DNA from: Lachnospiraceae bacterium UBA7060
Lineage (GTDB): Bacteria > Bacillota > Clostridia > Lachnospirales > Lachnospiraceae
Assembly: GCA_002493835.1 (NCBI GenBank)
Contig: DLAA01000122.1
Coordinates: 5,608-20,758 of the forward strand
Reading direction: 5' to 3'
DNA length: 15,151 nt
Below are positions 6,501 through 15,093 of the stretch, in pieces (position 1 is the first letter of the stretch; every line of letters begins with the position of its first letter). The position numbers and the translations under genes are program-made. The notes beneath the pieces are model-generated. The model was given only the letters and a program-made list of their open reading frames with translations, did no database searches and was not told where the DNA came from.

Positions 6501-8213
6501 TTATTCCAACAATAGCTCAACTTTACTTTTGATTTCTTTCGAAAGCGGTGGTTCTTGAATATGAATCGGTTGATTCATCCCCAGCTTTGGAAAAACATGT
6601 GTTGTCTGCGGTAGAGGCACAGAAATAAACGCAGGAAAGGGATCTGTCAGGATTTCCCGGATACGCTCTGCATCTGCTTCAAAAGAAACGGTACGTAGAC
6701 CATAGGCAGAAGCAATTTTGGAAAAGTCCGGAACCGTATAGCCTTTGGTAGAGTCGGTTTGTACATAATTGCTGTTGAAGTACATTTCCTGGAAGTGGTG
6801 AATCATACCCAAGGCACTATTGTCAAACAAAACAATTTTAATAGGCAGCTTTTCTCGGACAATGAACTCGAGTTCCTGAATATTCATCTGTAAGCCACCA
6901 TCACCAGTGCAGCAGATTACTGTTTTATGGGAAGCCAACGCTGCACCGATTGCAGCGGGGAGGCTATATCCCATTGCGCCATGCCCACCAGAAAACAGTA
7001 TGCGCTGTTTAGCTCTATGTTTTAGGCTCTGCGCAATCCAGACCTGATTTTGTCCCACATCTGTGGTAATGATCGCATCATCCGGAATAATTTGTCCCAA
7101 TTGTATGGCTGCATAATTTCCAGGATTGTTCAAATCAACATTGACCAGCAGTTGCCTGACGGCTCTGCATGTTTCAAGCCAGCTTTCAAAATGGAACTGT
7201 TCGCCTTTCAGGCTTTTCCGCAGCTGAGGAACCAGTGCCTTGAGATCTGTAACATATTGTTTTTCAACTTCATGCGTCTTATTTTCCAGTTCCCCTTCAT
7301 CGATATCTACTCGCAAAATCGTTGCTTTGGGTGCAAATAAACTTTTGTTGACCCCGGTCTGTCGGCAGTCCAGGCGGCTTCCCAGCGTCAGAATGCAATC
7401 ACTATGATCAATGATATAATTTGCATATCTGAGTCCGTAGGCACCGATCATTCCAAAATGAAGTTCCGAGTCTGCCGGCAGAACATCCACCGCAATCATG
7501 CTCGTCACCACCGGAATTTTTAATTCTTCAACCAATGCGCGGAACGGCTCCCTAACACCGGACAGGGAGATTCCGTGCCCCGCCAATACAACAGGTCTCT
7601 TTGCATTTCGAAGGTGACTCAGGATATCCTCTGCTACCGTAGTTGATTCCTCTGAGCAGTTTGTTTCACCTGCGCAGCAGACTGCATCCTTGACTTCACC
7701 ACGGAATACGTCCATCGGTATATCTAGCAGTACCGGCCCTTTTCGTCCTGCCATCGCTAGTTCAAAAGCATACTTCAATTTTTCAGGTAGTTCCTGAGCG
7801 GACTGAACCATAAAAGCGTCTTTCGTAACCGGTTTGGCCATGCTGACAATATCCGTTTCCTGAAATCCTTTCTGGCGGACTCGGATATGCTTCTTCTGCT
7901 CGTATGTGTTTACCTGCCCAGTAACGAAAATGCAGGGTATGGATTCAAAATAGGCGCATGCAATACCTGTCAGCAAATTGGTCGCTCCCGGGCCGCTTGT
8001 CGCATATGCAACGCCCGGAAGTCCTGCAATTTCCGCCCAGCCGCATGCTGCCATCGCGGCTGCCTGCTCATGATAGTTGACGTGTGCAGATATCTTGCCG
8101 CTGTATTTATCCAGCGAATCCATAAAGTGTGTAACCATGCCACCCGGATATCCGAAAATATCCCGAATTCCGTTTTTAATCAGAAATTCAACAATGTAGT
8201 CTGACGCTTTCAT
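6501..8213 (-). CDS. TPP-dependent acetolactate-synthase-like enzyme, probably YerE-like branch-adding
   Basis: A full-length 570-residue enzyme of the acetohydroxyacid synthase/pyruvate oxidase family. The catalytic Glu is E49 (NYHEQAAA). The TPP- and metal-binding motif starts GDGG at 437-440 and closes with FDNSALGM at 463-470. The FAD-region block QKGFQETDIV lies at 114-123. The ATG at 8213 has AGGAGAG seven bases upstream and follows rfbH by 18 bases. Ordinary acetolactate synthase would sit with ilvN or ilvC, which are absent. Directly after rfbH, the precedent is YerE of Yersinia pseudotuberculosis, a TPP flavoenzyme that transfers a two-carbon unit from pyruvate to C4 of CDP-3,6-dideoxy-4-keto-glucose on the way to yersiniose. 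That role is an inference from context. Confidence 0.85.
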   Translation of the reverse strand: MKASDYIVEFLIKNGIRDIFGYPGGMVTHFMDSLDKYSGKISAHVNYHEQAAAMAACGWAEIAGLPGVAYATSGPGATNLLTGIACAYFESIPCIFVTGQVNTYEQKKHIRVRQKGFQETDIVSMAKPVTKDAFMVQSAQELPEKLKYAFELAMAGRKGPVLLDIPMDVFRGEVKDAVCCAGETNCSEESTTVAEDILSHLRNAKRPVVLAGHGISLSGVREPFRALVEELKIPVVTSMIAVDVLPADSELHFGMIGAYGLRYANYIIDHSDCILTLGSRLDCRQTGVNKSLFAPKATILRVDIDEGELENKTHEVEKQYVTDLKALVPQLRKSLKGEQFHFESWLETCRAVRQLLVNVDLNNPGNYAAIQLGQIIPDDAIITTDVGQNQVWIAQSLKHRAKQRILFSGGHGAMGYSLPAAIGAALASHKTVICCTGDGGLQMNIQELEFIVREKLPIKIVLFDNSALGMIHHFQEMYFNSNYVQTDSTKGYTVPDFSKIASAYGLRTVSFEADAERIREILTDPFPAFISVPLPQTTHVFPKLGMNQPIHIQEPPLSKEIKSKVELLLE

Positions 8214-8231
8214 GTTTGGTCTCTCCTATAA

Positions 8232-9572
8232 TCAGTCCACAGCCTCAATAATAACCTTTGCCATATAGTCGATCATCTCATCCGTCATGCCGGGATATAC
8301 GCCTACCCAGAAGGTGTTGTTCATAATGAAGTCCGTGTTCGTCAACTCTCCGACAACACGATAGGCATCGGTACCGCGAATCTGGTCAAAGCAGGGGTGC
8401 TTAATCAGATTACCACTGAACAGCAGCCGGGTCTGAATGTTCTTGCTCTCAATATACCGGGTAATGGCATTGCGGTCCAAACCGCTCTCCGGTCTGACAC
8501 TGATAAGGAATCCAAACCAGGACGGACGACTATTGGCTGCCGGTTCTGGCAAAATCAGCTTATCCGATACCGGCTCCAAAGCTTCGCGTAGACGGCTCCA
8601 GTTATGGCGGCGGCGTTCAATGAAATCGGGGAATTTTTTCAGCTGCTCACAGCCAATGGCTGCCTGCATGTCGGTTACTTTCAGGTTGTAGCCGAAATGG
8701 CTGTAGACATACTTATGGTCATAACCGTCAGGCAGCTCGCCGTACTGTCCGTCAAAGCGGTGATGGCAGAAGTTGTCCTGACCGGAGGGACAGATACAGT
8801 CCCGACCCCAGTCCCGGTAGCTCAGAATCAGACGGTGCAGCTTGGGGTTATTTGTATAGACACAACCGCCCTCCCCCATGGTCATATGGTGGGGTGGATA
8901 GAAGCTAGAAGTTCCGATATCGCCCCAGGTGCCGGTAAAACGAGTTTCCCCGTCAATGGTGTACTGACTGCCCAGCGCGTCACAGTTGTCCTCCACCAGC
9001 CACAGGTTGTGCTTGTCACAGAATGACCGGACAGCACCCAGGTCAAAGGGATTGCCCAAAGTATGGGCGATCATAACAGCCTTGGTTTTCTCGCTCAGAG
9101 CTGCCTCCAGCTGGGTCACGTCGATGTTGTACTGGGGAACAGTCACATCCACAAATACGGGAACAGCACCGTACTGAATCGCAGGGGTGACTGTTGTCGG
9201 AAATCCGCAGGCAACGGTAATTACCTCGTCTCCTCGTTTGATCTGACGCTCTCCCAGCTCAGGAGCAGTCAGTACAGAAAAAGCGATCAGGTTTGCGGAA
9301 GAACCGCTGTTTACCAGATGCGCATATTTCACACCAATCCACTGGGCAAACATCTTTTCGAATTCCTCAGCGAAACGCCCCGTAGTCAGCCAGAAATCCA
9401 ACATGGCATCGGTCATAGCGCACATTTCCTTCTCGTCATACACACGGGATGCGTAAGTGATCCGGTCACCAGGCTGGAATGCCGTTTTCTTTTCTTTGAA
9501 ATCGTGAAAGTACTCTCTAACCAACGCCTTGATCTGCTCGCGGGCATCGGTTTCATCTTTCCAAATCGTCAT
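8232..9572 (-). CDS. rfbH: CDP-6-deoxy-4-keto-glucose 3-dehydrase, PLP and [2Fe-2S] type
   Basis: This enzyme (also called E1, DdhC or AscC) removes the 3-hydroxyl in CDP-3,6-dideoxysugar synthesis. It has the aspartate aminotransferase fold, 446 residues. The lysine that would bind PLP is replaced by His in SFYPPHHMTMGEGG (H228/H229), the hallmark of this dehydrase. The iron-sulfur cysteines are C259-x-C261-x7-C269 (RDCICPSGQDNFC), with C197 (EDNCD) upstream as the likely fourth. The ATG at 9572 lies five bases after the rfbG stop, with AGGAG inside the end of rfbG. A longer reading from 9644 would overlap rfbG and adds no conserved sequence. The reductase partner E3 (DdhD/AscD) is not in this window. 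Confidence 0.95.
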   Translation of the reverse strand: MTIWKDETDAREQIKALVREYFHDFKEKKTAFQPGDRITYASRVYDEKEMCAMTDAMLDFWLTTGRFAEEFEKMFAQWIGVKYAHLVNSGSSANLIAFSVLTAPELGERQIKRGDEVITVACGFPTTVTPAIQYGAVPVFVDVTVPQYNIDVTQLEAALSEKTKAVMIAHTLGNPFDLGAVRSFCDKHNLWLVEDNCDALGSQYTIDGETRFTGTWGDIGTSSFYPPHHMTMGEGGCVYTNNPKLHRLILSYRDWGRDCICPSGQDNFCHHRFDGQYGELPDGYDHKYVYSHFGYNLKVTDMQAAIGCEQLKKFPDFIERRRHNWSRLREALEPVSDKLILPEPAANSRPSWFGFLISVRPESGLDRNAITRYIESKNIQTRLLFSGNLIKHPCFDQIRGTDAYRVVGELTNTDFIMNNTFWVGVYPGMTDEMIDYMAKVIIEAVD

Positions 9573-9577
9573 ACTGT

Positions 9578-10630
9578 TTACGCTCCTAAAAATTCTTTGA
9601 TTTCCCGATCCATTTCCGCCGGGATACTTCCCCCAGACAGCCAAACTTTGCTAAACCGACAAGTCACTTCCATACATTCTTCTATATGCCATCGGGGCTT
9701 CCAGCCGAAGGTGGACTTGATTTTGCTGCAATCCAATTTCAGAAAGTTGGCCTCATGGGGAGCATTTGCTTCCGCTTGATTCTCCCAGGCGGCGCCCTCT
9801 CCCCAGTGCTTGCAGAACAAGTCCACCAGCTCCCCAGTGGTGACGCAGTCGCAATCGTCCGGGCCTACATTGTAGAAGCCGGCGTAACGCCTGTCTTCAT
9901 ACTGCTTCTGGGCAATGGTCAGATACATCGCCAGCGGCTCCAGAACGTGCTGATATGGGCGGGTAGAGTAGGGATTGCGTACCCCGATCACTTTTCCAGC
10001 CTTCATCGCCCGGACGCAGTCGGGAATGATCCTGTCATTCGCAAAGTCGCCACCCCCGATGACATTACCGGCCCGGGCAGTGGAAACGGCAATCTTCCGC
10101 TCCGAAAAGAAACTGTTGATATAGCTGTGTGTCACCAACTCAGAGCAGCTTTTGGAGTTGGAGTACGGATCGAAGCCGTCTAAAGGTTCGTCCTCCCTGT
10201 AGCCCCAACACCACTCGTTGTTATGATAGACCTTATCGGTAGTTACGTTCAACACACTTTTGACACAGTTGTTCAAGCGCACACATTCCAGAATATTAAC
10301 CGTACCCATCACATTGGTTTCATAAGTGTATTTTGGATTTTTATAGCTATCCCGGACAATGGGCTGTGCCGCCAGATGCAGAACAATCTCTGGCTGCGCT
10401 GCGTCGAAAGCTGCGTTGAGCGTTTCTAAGTCGCGGATATCACCTATCACACTGGTCATTTTATCATCAAGCTCTGCAAGTGCGAACAGGTTTGGCTCTG
10501 TAGGTGCTTCAAGACTGTAACCGGTCACGATCGCTCCAGCGTTCACCAGTATCCGACACAACCATGTACCTTTGAAGCCCGTATGACCGGTTACAAATAC
10601 CTTTTTGCCTTTATAAAAAGAAAGATCCAT
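9578..10630 (-). CDS. rfbG: CDP-glucose 4,6-dehydratase
   Basis: This 350-residue extended SDR turns CDP-glucose into CDP-4-keto-6-deoxyglucose. It shows the NAD-binding motif TGHTGFKG at 14-21, the block HLAAQPIVRDSY at 85-96, the active-site region NVTTDKVYHN at 128-137 and Y156-x3-K160 (YSNSK), all as expected for RfbG/DdhB. The length is normal for the family. The ATG at 10630 has AGAGGAG six bases upstream and lies 18 bases after rfbF. It supplies the substrate for RfbH, encoded next in the operon. Confidence 0.95.
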   Translation of the reverse strand: MDLSFYKGKKVFVTGHTGFKGTWLCRILVNAGAIVTGYSLEAPTEPNLFALAELDDKMTSVIGDIRDLETLNAAFDAAQPEIVLHLAAQPIVRDSYKNPKYTYETNVMGTVNILECVRLNNCVKSVLNVTTDKVYHNNEWCWGYREDEPLDGFDPYSNSKSCSELVTHSYINSFFSERKIAVSTARAGNVIGGGDFANDRIIPDCVRAMKAGKVIGVRNPYSTRPYQHVLEPLAMYLTIAQKQYEDRRYAGFYNVGPDDCDCVTTGELVDLFCKHWGEGAAWENQAEANAPHEANFLKLDCSKIKSTFGWKPRWHIEECMEVTCRFSKVWLSGGSIPAEMDREIKEFLGA

Positions 10631-10648
10631 CTTCTGCTCCTCTTTAAC

Positions 10649-11431
10649 TTAATCTTCCCATTTTTTCCAGGGCGCGCTTCCGTTCGTCAACAGCTTTTCC
10701 AACATATCCTTCTCGCGCTTGGTATCCATGCACTGCCAATAACCCCGGTGCATATAGGACATCAATTCCCCCTGGGCCGCCAATTTTTCCAGAGGTCCAC
10801 GTTCAAACACGGTATCATCGCCTTCAATATAATCAAAAATCTCAGGATTCAGGACCATATATCCGGCATTAATTGGCGCACCATCGGAATGACTTTTTTC
10901 GCGAAAGGCCTTCACCGCATTATCACCGCCAATATCCAGAACGCCTTTTTCCTGCTCCAAAATAACTGCTGTCAACGTAGCGATTTTCCCGTGGGATCTA
11001 TGATACGCAGCCAATTTTCCGATATCCACATCACACACCCCGTCGCCGTAAGTCATCATAAAAGGTTCATTCCCGATATAAGGCGCAATTCGTTTGATTC
11101 TTCCGCCAGTCATCGTGTTCAAGCCAGTATCCACCACAGTTACTTTCCATGGCTCACAATGTTGATTGTGAATGATCCTATCATTGCGGCCTTTGGTAAA
11201 ATCAAAGGTTATATCACTGTTATGCAGGAAATAGTCGGAAAACCACTCTTTAATGACATGTTGCATATAACCAGCACAAATAATAAACTCATTAAAGCCA
11301 AAGTAGGAGTATTCCTTCATAATGTGCCACAAAATAGGTTTCCCGCCAATCTCAATCATTGGTTTTGGCTTAAACTGACTGTCCTCAGAAATCCGTGTAC
11401 CGAACCCACCGGCCAGAATTACAACTTTCAT
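10649..11431 (-). CDS. rfbF: Glucose-1-phosphate cytidylyltransferase
   Basis: The first committed step of the CDP-deoxysugar pathway: glucose-1-phosphate plus CTP gives CDP-glucose. The protein has 260 residues, close to the usual 257. The nucleotidyltransferase start MKVVILAGGFGTRISED is at 1-17, FKPKPMIEIGGKPI follows, then CEPWKVTVVDTG and MTGGRIKR, the metal-binding YGDGVCDVD, and the diagnostic tail RGYWQCMDTKREKD with APWKKW at the end. The ATG at 11431 is preceded by GGGAGG. A longer reading from 11449 would start upstream of that site and adds nothing conserved. Confidence 0.96.
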   Translation of the reverse strand: MKVVILAGGFGTRISEDSQFKPKPMIEIGGKPILWHIMKEYSYFGFNEFIICAGYMQHVIKEWFSDYFLHNSDITFDFTKGRNDRIIHNQHCEPWKVTVVDTGLNTMTGGRIKRIAPYIGNEPFMMTYGDGVCDVDIGKLAAYHRSHGKIATLTAVILEQEKGVLDIGGDNAVKAFREKSHSDGAPINAGYMVLNPEIFDYIEGDDTVFERGPLEKLAAQGELMSYMHRGYWQCMDTKREKDMLEKLLTNGSAPWKKWED

Positions 11432-11498
11432 AAAATAAATGCCTCCCAAAAGATTGCCTGCGTATCCGTGCGCCTATCCGCAGACTGCGGTATTCCGT

Positions 11499-11639
11499 TT
11501 AAAAAGAGTGTGTTCGATTGAAGCCCGTCATGGAAATAATCAGGGTCGTGCCGTCATCGGCGCTGGGAATCAGTCCTCCGCGCTCCAGACTGCGCTTCAT
11601 AAAGGCTTGTTCTTCCTCCAGAAAAGAAATCGTTTTCAT
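11499..11639 (-). CDS. 46-codon ORF overlapping the YfhO stop, possible gene relic
   Basis: The ATG overlaps the YfhO-family stop codon (ATGA), which suggests translational coupling. It encodes MKTISFLEEEQAFMKRSLER, followed by GGLIPSADDGTTLIISMTG and a short tail before TAA at 11499-11501. GGAGG occurs only inside the ORF, but coupling would make a separate site unnecessary. LIISMTG resembles the first strand of some glycosyltransferases (LI.S.T..), so it may be the N-terminal stump of a lost transferase. It could also be a real small protein. About 65 bases separate it from rfbF. Confidence 0.4.
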   Translation of the reverse strand: MKTISFLEEEQAFMKRSLERGGLIPSADDGTTLIISMTGFNRTHSF

Positions 11640-14600
11640 TTGCAATTTTTCTTACTGCTTTTTTCAAGAAAATATCGCGTTCTTTTCCGTTTCCATATGA
11701 TAACTGCAATTAATACAGCGGAGGAAATGATAGAAATAGTCACACCTGCTTTCAAGCCACAGGGCATAAAACGGAACTCAATAATATGTTCCCCTTCAGA
11801 CAATTCAACTCCCAGGTAAATCAGATTGACAATATGCGTTGCTGTTTCCTCACCATCGACGAATACAGTCCATCCTGCGTCAAAGGGAATGGAACTGACC
11901 AGCATACCAGCCTTGTCTGCATATATGCGCCCAATGATATGGGAATCCTTTAGACTTTGAATATCCATCCCTTGTTGGCGCAAATTCTCACAAATCCGTT
12001 TAACAGTTTCATCGTCTTTCTTTTCTACGGAAACGCCTGTGGGAAAATACGGTGCGTATTCACTCCAATCAATTTGCTGTACGCCAAGCGTTGATATTTC
12101 CACTTCCAATTTTGAATCCGGATGAGGATCTTCCTGATAGATGAAAAAAGTGTCCATTGTACAGGGCGTCAACGCCTCACCACTGAGCGTAATGGAATGA
12201 CAGAATTTCTCGCCTGGGTTAAGCGTCCCTCTTCCAAAGGAAAAGCGCAGCACCAAAGACTCCGTAGTTGGTTCATTGAGTGTAATGCCGGTAAAGTTAC
12301 CGTCCGCATCCTCAATTCTGGAAAATGGAACATCTGTGTATTGTATGGTATCAAGCGCAGGTGATACGGTTTGATATTTTGCGAGCATTTCGGCATCTTC
12401 TGTAATAAAAGCGCTATAGAGTCGATTTTGCTTTTCCTGCATAGAACATTCTGATAGCGCCGTTGAATCACATGCCTGATCTTGCAAATAAGCCAAAGGA
12501 AGACAGTTCAGGTTCTGATATATATAAATATCCCCCACCTGTTCCAGAAAAACATATCCGCTGCGCTCAATATAAGTTCTTGTCAGAAGATATTTCCCAG
12601 CAGCTGTATTACGTAAAGTTTGCTTATCATCAAAACCAAAAAAATAGTTACTATATGGGAATCTTAAATTAAAAAATTTTTTATATTCGTCAAAATTGGC
12701 ACCATATGTATTACTATAGCTTTTTTCTCCATTATACCCTTGCGCCATTGGATCGCTCAAATCAATCTGACGATATGATTTCTCAACGCGATAAAAATCC
12801 ATATCATTCTGTTCAATCCACTCCAAAGCTTCCTGTGTACCGTCAAAGTAGATGCTCTCAGGCTCAGCCATAAGACTGCGCTTCCAATCAATAGACATAA
12901 ATGCATTCGTTCCCAGGTCAATTGTCAGGATCACGAGCAATGTCATCATAAAACCGGCCAAGCCCTTCCTTTTGAGACAGAACACAGAAAATACAACTAA
13001 ATAAAGAAGGACCACAAGCAGCGGAATTAGTAAGTGAATTTTTGATTCTTTCGACAATTCTTGACCAAATAACTGTCTGCTAAATAAATTTACAGCCAGC
13101 AAAAACAGGCCAGATATGGCAGCGCTTACCAGGCAGTAACGGCAATTATGATATATGTCCTCTGATAGTACTTCTATCCCCCGACAAATGCCCATGCAGA
13201 ACAAAGGTACTAAAACCATTGTCCAGCGTGTAGCTATTGTCGAAAATCCGTTAAACACAGAACCAGAAACACCTATAAAAATTACAGAAAGAAAAACTGT
13301 AATCATTGATGCCTTTGCAACTTTGCCACATGATTTTTTCTTTAATAGTAGTGGTACAAGTATCACAAAAAGAATACATGTATAGAAAAAAGGCATTTCA
13401 TAGAAATTGAGTTTCTTGAGTTTCTGTTGTCCCGCATAGTATCCTGGCGTGCCAAAATAATCATTAATCCCCAGAATTGAATCTGAGAAAAATCGAAGTA
13501 GTGCACTGAAATAGAACATGGGGGTGCAAGGTTCAAGGGGCAGCCCCTGAGAGCCTGACACGCGGGCAGAGTGTAGTAACTGATATATGGATGGAAGCAG
13601 TGCCAAGGCACTTATTCCCATGCCCAAAAGGACATACCCGAGTAGAGAAAAACCATATTTGAAAAAGTGCTTGATCTCAAAGCGGTATAGTGCAAAATAG
13701 CGAAAAATCACATAAATTGCAAGGAAAAGAAGAATCATATAGGAAAAATAAGCGCTGAATAGTACCATCCCAGTTACGCTGAACACTAGGAGGACCCACT
13801 TTTTATCATGCGCCCATAGTTCAAACCCGTATAAACACATTGTAAGGTATATAAATGCGGTGGCAAATTGATAATGCTGCCCCCACGATACGAAGAAACC
13901 GCAAAATGTATATCCGAGTGCGCCAAAAATAACAGACTTTTCGGAAAAACCTACTTTTTTTAAATATAAATACGCGAATACAGAAAGCGTATAATACTTT
14001 ATGACCGTCATGTATAGCAGCCCATCCACCGTTTTTTCTGGTGATAAAGGCAACAAAATAGACAAGAACGGATCAATAAAATTCATTGAGGAATAAATGC
14101 TTCCGCCCAGCCCCTGTTGGAATGTCCAAAGGCCTCCGCCTTCTCGAAGGAGATTCTGATAAAACAGAAAGGAGGGCCAATTGCTGCAAAACGTATCTGC
14201 GCCAATATCCAAATACATATACCGTAAATGGTAATTTAAAATATACCCAAAGCATACGGCCAAGATAAGTGTAACCAATGCTTCAAACAGGAAAAAGTTC
14301 TTGTGAGAAGCGCAGAACTGTTTGATTCTTTCCAACTTCTCCCGATTTTTATGCAATAAGTGTTTTGCGGCCCTGCATATTTTTTTAATTAAATTGCCGG
14401 AAAAGGATAAACAAAGCGAAATAAGAATCAGAGGAATAAGAACTTGCCAATTACTCTGATGTATTTGCTGTTTTCCGTTGAGCAGATTTGTTTGGGTCGC
14501 GATAAATCCATCGGCGCCGCTGACGGCGTATTTTATTGCCTCGGATTCCAGACTGCTTTCGGAAATGTCGTTCAGAACGTCAAAGGTCTGAAAAACAGCC

Positions 14601-15043
14601 TCCGGGGAATAGCAATAGGTCCTGTACCGGCTGGGGACAATGGTAAGGTCATAGACCCAGACATTGCAGGGAGCGTTTCCAAAATCAAAGCGCAGCCGGT
14701 TAAGTCCGCCCCGGGGAATATAAATCTTCACCGTCTGCTTTCCTCCAGATAGTGTATGCCCCCGCACTAAATGTGCATCGTCAAAGCAGTTACCTACCTG
14801 GGCACCATTATCGAAGTAGACATCCAAATCACATGCTTCATCCGATTCAACCGTCAGCACAATATGTGGTTTAAAGAGCAGCAAAGTGCAAGCTCCCAAA
14901 ACTATAAAGGTCACCAAGAAACAAAAAATGACCTTGGCAATACGGTTTTGACGTACAAATTTACCGAATTTTTTTATTAAATGAAGAATACTTTTTGAAA
15001 AAACTACGCACACAGATGTACAAACTGAAAAGCCCAGCAACAA
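11636..15043 (-). CDS. YfhO-family membrane glycosyltransferase with extra N-terminal domain
   Basis: A 1135-residue polytopic GT-C-like protein. Family markers are YLDIGADTF near 277-285 (acidic residues D279 and D283 on the first large outer loop), NFIDPFLSILLPL, and the C-terminal signature PFDAGWTVFVDG near 1053 followed by LGVELSEGEHIIEFRF. About a dozen helices fill 198-715, a soluble outer domain covers about 715-1095, and a last helix and basic tail end the protein. YfhO members transfer lipid-linked sugars to teichoic acids or other envelope polymers. A helix at 36-57 and a beta-rich domain at about 60-190 (LDVYFDNG, then GLNRLRFDFGN) come before the usual start of the family. The start is uncertain: TTG at 15043 is weak, and an in-frame TAA lies about 50 bases further upstream with no ATG in between. 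Confidence 0.88.
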   Translation of the reverse strand: MLLGFSVCTSVCVVFSKSILHLIKKFGKFVRQNRIAKVIFCFLVTFIVLGACTLLLFKPHIVLTVESDEACDLDVYFDNGAQVGNCFDDAHLVRGHTLSGGKQTVKIYIPRGGLNRLRFDFGNAPCNVWVYDLTIVPSRYRTYCYSPEAVFQTFDVLNDISESSLESEAIKYAVSGADGFIATQTNLLNGKQQIHQSNWQVLIPLILISLCLSFSGNLIKKICRAAKHLLHKNREKLERIKQFCASHKNFFLFEALVTLILAVCFGYILNYHLRYMYLDIGADTFCSNWPSFLFYQNLLREGGGLWTFQQGLGGSIYSSMNFIDPFLSILLPLSPEKTVDGLLYMTVIKYYTLSVFAYLYLKKVGFSEKSVIFGALGYTFCGFFVSWGQHYQFATAFIYLTMCLYGFELWAHDKKWVLLVFSVTGMVLFSAYFSYMILLFLAIYVIFRYFALYRFEIKHFFKYGFSLLGYVLLGMGISALALLPSIYQLLHSARVSGSQGLPLEPCTPMFYFSALLRFFSDSILGINDYFGTPGYYAGQQKLKKLNFYEMPFFYTCILFVILVPLLLKKKSCGKVAKASMITVFLSVIFIGVSGSVFNGFSTIATRWTMVLVPLFCMGICRGIEVLSEDIYHNCRYCLVSAAISGLFLLAVNLFSRQLFGQELSKESKIHLLIPLLVVLLYLVVFSVFCLKRKGLAGFMMTLLVILTIDLGTNAFMSIDWKRSLMAEPESIYFDGTQEALEWIEQNDMDFYRVEKSYRQIDLSDPMAQGYNGEKSYSNTYGANFDEYKKFFNLRFPYSNYFFGFDDKQTLRNTAAGKYLLTRTYIERSGYVFLEQVGDIYIYQNLNCLPLAYLQDQACDSTALSECSMQEKQNRLYSAFITEDAEMLAKYQTVSPALDTIQYTDVPFSRIEDADGNFTGITLNEPTTESLVLRFSFGRGTLNPGEKFCHSITLSGEALTPCTMDTFFIYQEDPHPDSKLEVEISTLGVQQIDWSEYAPYFPTGVSVEKKDDETVKRICENLRQQGMDIQSLKDSHIIGRIYADKAGMLVSSIPFDAGWTVFVDGEETATHIVNLIYLGVELSEGEHIIEFRFMPCGLKAGVTISIISSAVLIAVIIWKRKRTRYFLEKSSKKNCK

Positions 15044-15093
15044 TATTGTCCGAAAAATAAAATTTGCATAGCTTATCTTTGCGTTTTCCTTAA

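Noticed and set aside
9573..9644. Longer N-terminus for RfbH
   Set aside because: It would overlap rfbG by about 65 bases; the ATG at 9572 has a proper AGGAG site and begins at the conserved sequence.
11461..11498. Terminator between the 46-codon ORF and rfbF
   Set aside because: The CCGCAG/CTGCGG repeat is short and has no T run on the minus strand.
10583..11521. 312-codon plus-strand ORF opposite rfbF and the rfbG start
   Set aside because: It mirrors the conserved rfbF gene on the other strand and lacks any family motif.
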